36,799 nt of DNA from SAR324 cluster bacterium lautmerah10 (GTDB lineage Bacteria > SAR324 > NAC60-12). Made by a program: the position numbers and the translations under genes. Shown here one piece after another: positions 33,123 through 36,799 of the stretch. The notes beneath the pieces are model-generated. The model saw only the letters and a list, made by a program, of their open reading frames with translations. It made no database searches and had not been told where the DNA came from. The DNA lies in assembly GCA_001469005.2 (NCBI GenBank), contig LNZD02000101.1, forward strand, positions 11,202 through 48,000. Direction: 5' to 3'. The stretch's first letter is position 1. Every line of letters starts with the position of its first letter.

Positions 33123-34274
33123 CTACTCACTGTTTACCTGTTTGAAAAGTCTTTGAATGCTGAATTGAATGATTAGATTCAAGGTCTCATCCAAGTCCTC
33201 GTTATCAAAAACTTCAACTTCATCTGTTTCACACTGAGTAAGAGTGTATTCATGGATGCTTCTGATTCCGTCGAAACGTTCGAGGTAAAAGTTTTCAATC
33301 TTCCTTAAATTTTTGGTCCCTCTCTCAGAGAAACGTTCCCGATGATGTTTCTCATTCATAATCGATAACGTGATCGGGATATGGTACGCATCCACCATTT
33401 CTTTTTTTGCAATCTCATGGAGAAAGGGAACCAGATGTGCTCCTTCGACGATCAGATTCTCCCCCTCCTCCACGGTTCTTTCCACCACCGCACGAACTCC
33501 TAGCGAAACCTGGTTTGCCTGCAGACAATATCCCGCAATAAGTTGCTCGGAGGATTGAAATTCCATCGGAAGTCCTTTCCAGGCTTCCGTAGTCGAATGA
33601 AAAAGAGTCGGCAGGAGGTCATTGGAAAACGCCAACCTCATGATTTCTCGGATAGAATCCGTACTAATCACCTTATTGATGCCGAGACGAGTCGCCAACG
33701 AAGTGGCAAGCATCGATTTACCGGTACCTGGTGCACCCCCGATGTAAATGATCACGGGGCGCTTCAATTGGTCTAGTCGACTTGCCAGTTCATAAAGCTC
33801 GGAAGTGTAGGTATCGAATTGTTTTTCAATGGTTTTTTTGATGTGTTGAAAAAGGTCCTTCTTTTCAATTCGATGAACCTTTTCAGTCAGAAGGTGTTGT
33901 TCAAATTCCTGACTGATCCGGAATGCCTGATTCAAATCCAGTCCCGCCGCAGTCATTGATTGCGTGAGAAGCACTTTTGAAAAAGGAACGGAGGATTGCC
34001 CCTGAACTACCCTGATCTCTCCAGTCTGAATCCTTTCTGGAAGTAGGGAATCAAGCTCCTTTTTCCCGTAGCGTTTTCTAATCAGTTCCTCAATGGCGTC
34101 TGAAAGGACCTTGGATTGGATCTCTTTTTTGCCATCAAAATGTGATTTGGCATCCTCCGCAATCATGAACGCTTTTTGGAAACTCATTCCCCTGCGCATC
34201 AACTCATTGGTTAGAATACCCCGCATGAAGGGTTGGGTTGACTCATCAGGATGGATGACGTTAATGCGACTCAT
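33123..34274 (-). CDS. 2-phosphoglycerate kinase-like protein with two ATP-cone-like repeats
   Basis: 383-aa P-loop kinase. The C-terminal domain has Walker A IYIGGAPGTGKSMLATSLA (176-194) followed by GINKVISTDSIREIM, the pattern of 2-phosphoglycerate kinases, which make 2,3-diphosphoglycerate in some archaea. Residues about 5-70 (RGILTNELMRRGMSFQKAFM then IEELIRKRYG) and about 88-152 (SKVLLTQSMTAAGLDLNQAF then HIKKTIEKQF) are similar to one another and look like two ATP-cone-type regulatory units. A basic RERFSERGTK segment lies near 310. Cyclic 2,3-diphosphoglycerate synthetase is not adjacent, so the true substrate is uncertain. It follows moaE after 84 bases. Confidence 0.8.
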   Translation of the reverse strand: MSRINVIHPDESTQPFMRGILTNELMRRGMSFQKAFMIAEDAKSHFDGKKEIQSKVLSDAIEELIRKRYGKKELDSLLPERIQTGEIRVVQGQSSVPFSKVLLTQSMTAAGLDLNQAFRISQEFEQHLLTEKVHRIEKKDLFQHIKKTIEKQFDTYTSELYELASRLDQLKRPVIIYIGGAPGTGKSMLATSLATRLGINKVISTDSIREIMRLAFSNDLLPTLFHSTTEAWKGLPMEFQSSEQLIAGYCLQANQVSLGVRAVVERTVEEGENLIVEGAHLVPFLHEIAKKEMVDAYHIPITLSIMNEKHHRERFSERGTKNLRKIENFYLERFDGIRSIHEYTLTQCETDEVEVFDNEDLDETLNLIIQFSIQRLFKQVNSE

Positions 34275-34358
34275 GGTTTTGGAAATCTTACAGGTCTTTA
34301 AGGATTTACTGATTTTAGGAATGGGTCCTTTGCTAGGATTCCTTCTGTAACACTTATT

Positions 34359-34775
34359 TTAAGTCAGCGTATTCCCGTTTTCTTTGACACTTCCTGCCTC
34401 ACAGCCTTCGCTCCAAGAAGCTTTTCCATCTGAAAAAAATTCCTTTTTCCAAATCGGAACAGAACGTTTTACCGTGTCGATGATGAAACGACTGGCCTCA
34501 TAGGCATCTGCCCGATGAGAAGTGGAAACGGCAATCGCAATCGAACATTCCATCACTTCCATGATTCCTAAGCGGTGGATGATTTCGACATAATGGATGG
34601 GCCACTTTTGGGACGCTTCTTCTGCCACTTGATCCATCTGGTTCAAGGCCATCGATTCATGCGACTCATACTCCAGTTTGTCAACGCTTTGGTTATCACT
34701 ATGGTTGCGGATATCCCCGCAGAAGATGAGTACTGCTCCAGCCTGAGGGTATCTCTCCCATTTTACTTGGATCAT
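34359..34775 (-). CDS. moaE: Molybdopterin synthase catalytic subunit
   Basis: 138-aa MoaE, which with MoaD converts cyclic pyranopterin monophosphate to molybdopterin. Family text seen: GAVLIFCGDIRNHSDNQSVD (residues 13-32), LEYESHESMA, WPIHYVEIIHRLG (about 60-72), STSHRADAYEASRFIID and RSVPIWKKEFFSDG, where the two Lys of WKKE are the catalytic region. The N-terminus is about 14 residues shorter than the usual MoaE. An upstream in-frame stop (TAA) is only four to six codons away, so no longer start exists. ATG 34775 is preferred to TTG 34778. Its partner moaD is at 8923-9171. Confidence 0.9.
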   Translation of the reverse strand: MIQVKWERYPQAGAVLIFCGDIRNHSDNQSVDKLEYESHESMALNQMDQVAEEASQKWPIHYVEIIHRLGIMEVMECSIAIAVSTSHRADAYEASRFIIDTVKRSVPIWKKEFFSDGKASWSEGCEAGSVKENGNTLT

Positions 34776-34897
34776 CAAGCTACAGATTTATCTGGGTCTC
34801 ATTTCAATGCATTTTTAGAAAACGACAGAAGCATCAATGCTGACAATAAGATGAATGTATTTTGAAAAGAATCGAAACTCGAAACGGTGAGAAAGAA

Positions 34898-36326
34898 TCA
34901 GTTTCTTGGCCCGCGCCAATGGATCAATTCTCCAAATTCAACATTCATATTGGCAAGTACACGGTCACGGTGATTCATCATCCAGGAAAGCATCTTCGAG
35001 GAATATTTTAGTACCAACTCACGATAATCCGGATCCTGCACTCGATTGATGAATTCTCCTGGATCCCTCTTCAAATCAAAAAAAAGGGGAGGCAAGGCTG
35101 TCATGTGAACGTATTTGTAATCATCATCTCGGATGATCACCAGACTGCATTCATCCGGAAGCAGACCAAACCGTTCTTCAATCATCGGTTGATAGGAGCC
35201 AATCCAGCGAAAATCAAATTCGGAATGAACCTCTTCCCGCCAATTTCGAGGAACCTCATTCTCAAGAAAGGGAAGAAGTGACCTCCCGTCGCATTGATCA
35301 GGAATCTCCAATCCGAGCCAATCGAGGATGGTCGGCATCACATCCACAGATTCTGAAAAATGCTCTAAGGTTTTAACATTCTGCAATTGTCTCTTTGGAT
35401 CCCGAATGATGAGTGGAATGTGATAGGAAGCATCAAAATAGCCTAATTTACCGAAAAGGTAATGGTCACCCAACTGTTCGCCATGATCGCTGGTAAAAAC
35501 GATGAGCGTAGAGTCATACTGATTCGTCGCTTTGAGGTAATCGAAGATCCTTCCTAACTGTTCATCGATTTCAGTCATCAAACCAAAATAGGTCGCCTTT
35601 GCCTGGAGAAACTCCTGATCTGACATTTGAGCCACCGGAGAATCGGATGAGCCTGCAAAAAAATCGTTCTTAGGCTTCATCTCATGAAGAACTGAAAGCA
35701 TTGGATGTTGCCTGCCTTCTTCTTCAAGACTTGTGGCACGAACAGGAGGCGGAACTTTTTGGGGATCGTAAAGTGTATTGAACGGTTCAGGCGCGACCCA
35801 GGGGGGATGGGGGCGCAGATAGGAAAGATGAACAAACCAGTCCTCCTCTTCACGAGTACTGAACCATTCAAGCAGGGTATCGGTTAGAAATACGCTGTCG
35901 CTATGCTCCCTTCTATAGGACGAGGGTGCGGAGGTATGGATCTCTTCTCCTCCTTCAGGAAGGAAAACAGTCTCCCGGTTCAGATCCGCAGGATACCCTT
36001 TTTTTTTCAGCCAACCGATCCATGCTTTATGCTGATCATCGACCTTCAGTCCCGCAGTCATTCCCGGAAGCATGTTCTCATAGGTTTTCAGATCCGGATC
36101 GTTGGGATGCAATCCCCGGGGATCCATAGAGGTGTCCGTATAACCAAAGAGGGTCGGATCAAATCCTCTCTTACGACTTTCTAAAGCAAGGTTGGTGAAC
36201 CTTTTATCGAGAGGGGTTCCGTTGTTGACACAACGGTGATTCATCAAATACATCCCTGTCAACAAGGATGCTCTCGAGGGATCCCAAGCAGTCCCCCCGC
36301 CACTGGTCTGCTGTGATCAGCAACAC
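34898..36326 (-). pseudogene. Sulfatase gene broken by an internal deletion and frame change
   Basis: The main frame (34898-36280) encodes a sulfatase/alkaline-phosphatase-superfamily C-terminal part: PSRASLLTGMYLMNHRCVNN (start of frame), FVHLSYLRPHPPW, FTSDHGEQLGDHYLFGK (metal and sulfate-site Asp-His-Gly) and SVDVMPTILDWLG. In another frame, from GTG 36326, the family N-terminus VLLITADQWRGDCLG is present and then stops at about 36282. The two pieces meet within about four bases, but the 30-40 residues normally between them (TPNLD..L...G and the catalytic C/S-x-P-S-R start) are missing; in the downstream frame the catalytic Cys position is Trp. The junction carries adjacent CTCGAG and GGATCC sites at 36273-36284. 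Either a pseudogene or an assembly/cloning artefact. The downstream frame could start at TTG 36265 but would lack the active site. Confidence 0.82.
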
Positions 36327-36485
36327 CTTCTGCGGACTCCCCGAATTACTGCTCAACGGATACTTTCTAATGCAGTGACTTCATCGGCAAGGTCATGCCG
36401 GGAAAAACATTTTTGAGGGGATTGCTCCCTGATTCAACCTGGAATTGAAAGAAAGGGATTGGTGGAACAATAATGCCATCCAGTT

Positions 36486-36799
36486 TCAAAGGATTTCTTT
36501 GTAGGCTGCGGGGTCCATGAGTTCATCCTTATCCTCCGGATTGGTGATTTCGATCCGAACCAGCCAGCCCTCATCGTAACAGTCTTCATTAACCAATTCA
36601 GGATGATCCTTCAGTTCAGAATTAACTTCAACAACCCTCCCGCTGACAGGCATATAAAGCGGTGATACCGCTTTGACTGATTCGATGGTACCAAACTCAT
36701 CGCCCGTATCAATCTCATCATCCAGGGTAGGCAATTCGACGTAAACAATGTCACCTAATTCGCTTTGTGCGTGATGGGTGATTCCGACCTCTGCTCTGT
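36486..36799 (-). CDS. gcvH: Glycine cleavage system H protein, 5'-truncated by the window edge
   Basis: Lipoyl-carrier protein that shuttles the aminomethyl group between the P, T and L proteins of the glycine cleavage system. The frame is open to the right edge and already in conserved sequence there (GITHHAQSELGDIVYVELP). The lipoylation segment FGTIESVKAVSPLYMPVSGR contains the modified Lys. The C-terminus NEDCYDEGWLVRIEITNPED and DPAAYKEIL is complete, with TGA at 36486-36488. An internal TTG at 36734 is not a real start. The rest of the gene and any gcvT or gcvP lie outside the window; the 159 bases between it and the sulfatase remnant hold nothing recognised. Confidence 0.92.
   Translation of the reverse strand, partial: RAEVGITHHAQSELGDIVYVELPTLDDEIDTGDEFGTIESVKAVSPLYMPVSGRVVEVNSELKDHPELVNEDCYDEGWLVRIEITNPEDKDELMDPAAYKEIL

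Noticed and set aside
36273-36284. Vector polylinker from adjacent XhoI and BamHI sites
   Set aside because: Not accepted as proof: the CTCGAG arises naturally from the conserved Pro-Ser-Arg codons, and native gene sequence continues on both sides. Left as a caution in the sulfatase finding.
1-36799. tRNA, rRNA, CRISPR arrays, insertion sequences
   Set aside because: Read for on both strands; no tRNA T-arm pattern, regularly spaced repeat array, transposase or terminal inverted repeats were recognised. Reading by eye can miss a tRNA.

Overview
The window looks like a chromosomal stretch of a Gram-negative, flagellated, Proteobacteria-like organism of moderate GC content. The signs are an IhfA-type DNA-bending protein, a GlnE/GlnA adenylylation pair, a class-I-type adenylate cyclase homologue, FlgA and FlgH (P- and L-ring assembly, so an outer membrane), BolA and DgkA. 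The mix of DUF3604, sulfatase and acyl-CoA carboxylase genes with this core would fit a marine 'deltaproteobacterial' or SAR324-like lineage, but that placement is only an inference. No rRNA, tRNA, CRISPR array, insertion sequence or prophage was recognised.

Layout. 1-1842: C-terminal part of a DUF3604 protein with a clear intrinsic terminator. 1876-3269 (minus): an unrecognised protein with a small overlapping ORF upstream, then ihfA. 3720-6555 (plus): a membrane-anchored FxLYD-like protein, acetoacetyl-CoA synthetase and a BolA protein. 6665-12093 (minus): probable operon pheT-dgkA-moaD-(metallo-beta-lactamase/twin cNMP-binding fusion). 12278-12718 (minus): a small exported protein. 12896-14684 (plus): a 74-aa protein and a three-TM DUF4175-like protein, convergent with recN. 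14713-20986 (minus): glnA-glnE-recN, with a hairpin between glnA and glnE. 21477-24970 (plus): flgF-flgG-(50-aa hydrophobic ORF)-flgA-flgH behind a candidate sigma-54 promoter. 25242-31950 (plus): a 1282-aa class-I adenylate-cyclase-like protein, an acyl-CoA carboxylase carboxyltransferase subunit, and a membrane-anchored protein with a Ser- and Arg-rich tail. 31998-33005: HNH endonuclease and TerB-like protein, divergent around two palindromes. 33123-34775 (minus): moaE and a 2-phosphoglycerate-kinase-like protein. 34898-36326 (minus): a broken sulfatase gene. 36486 to the right edge (minus): gcvH.

How the genes relate. GlnA and GlnE form a complete adenylylation module: GlnA keeps the target Tyr398 and GlnE keeps both nucleotidyltransferase motifs. 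The flagellar genes encode distal rod (FlgF, FlgG) and the P- and L-ring parts (FlgA, FlgH), but flgI and flgJ are absent here. moaD and moaE encode the two molybdopterin synthase subunits but lie about 25 kb apart. pheT stands without pheS.

The items most worth following up are: the cyclase-like protein with an extra stretch of roughly 270 residues inside its catalytic region; the metallo-hydrolase with two degenerate cNMP-binding domains; FlgA lacking its own signal peptide while a signal-like segment is encoded in the ATGA-overlapping ORF just before it; a kinase with two ATP-cone-like N-terminal repeats; and a sulfatase gene with an internal frame-changing deletion across its catalytic site.
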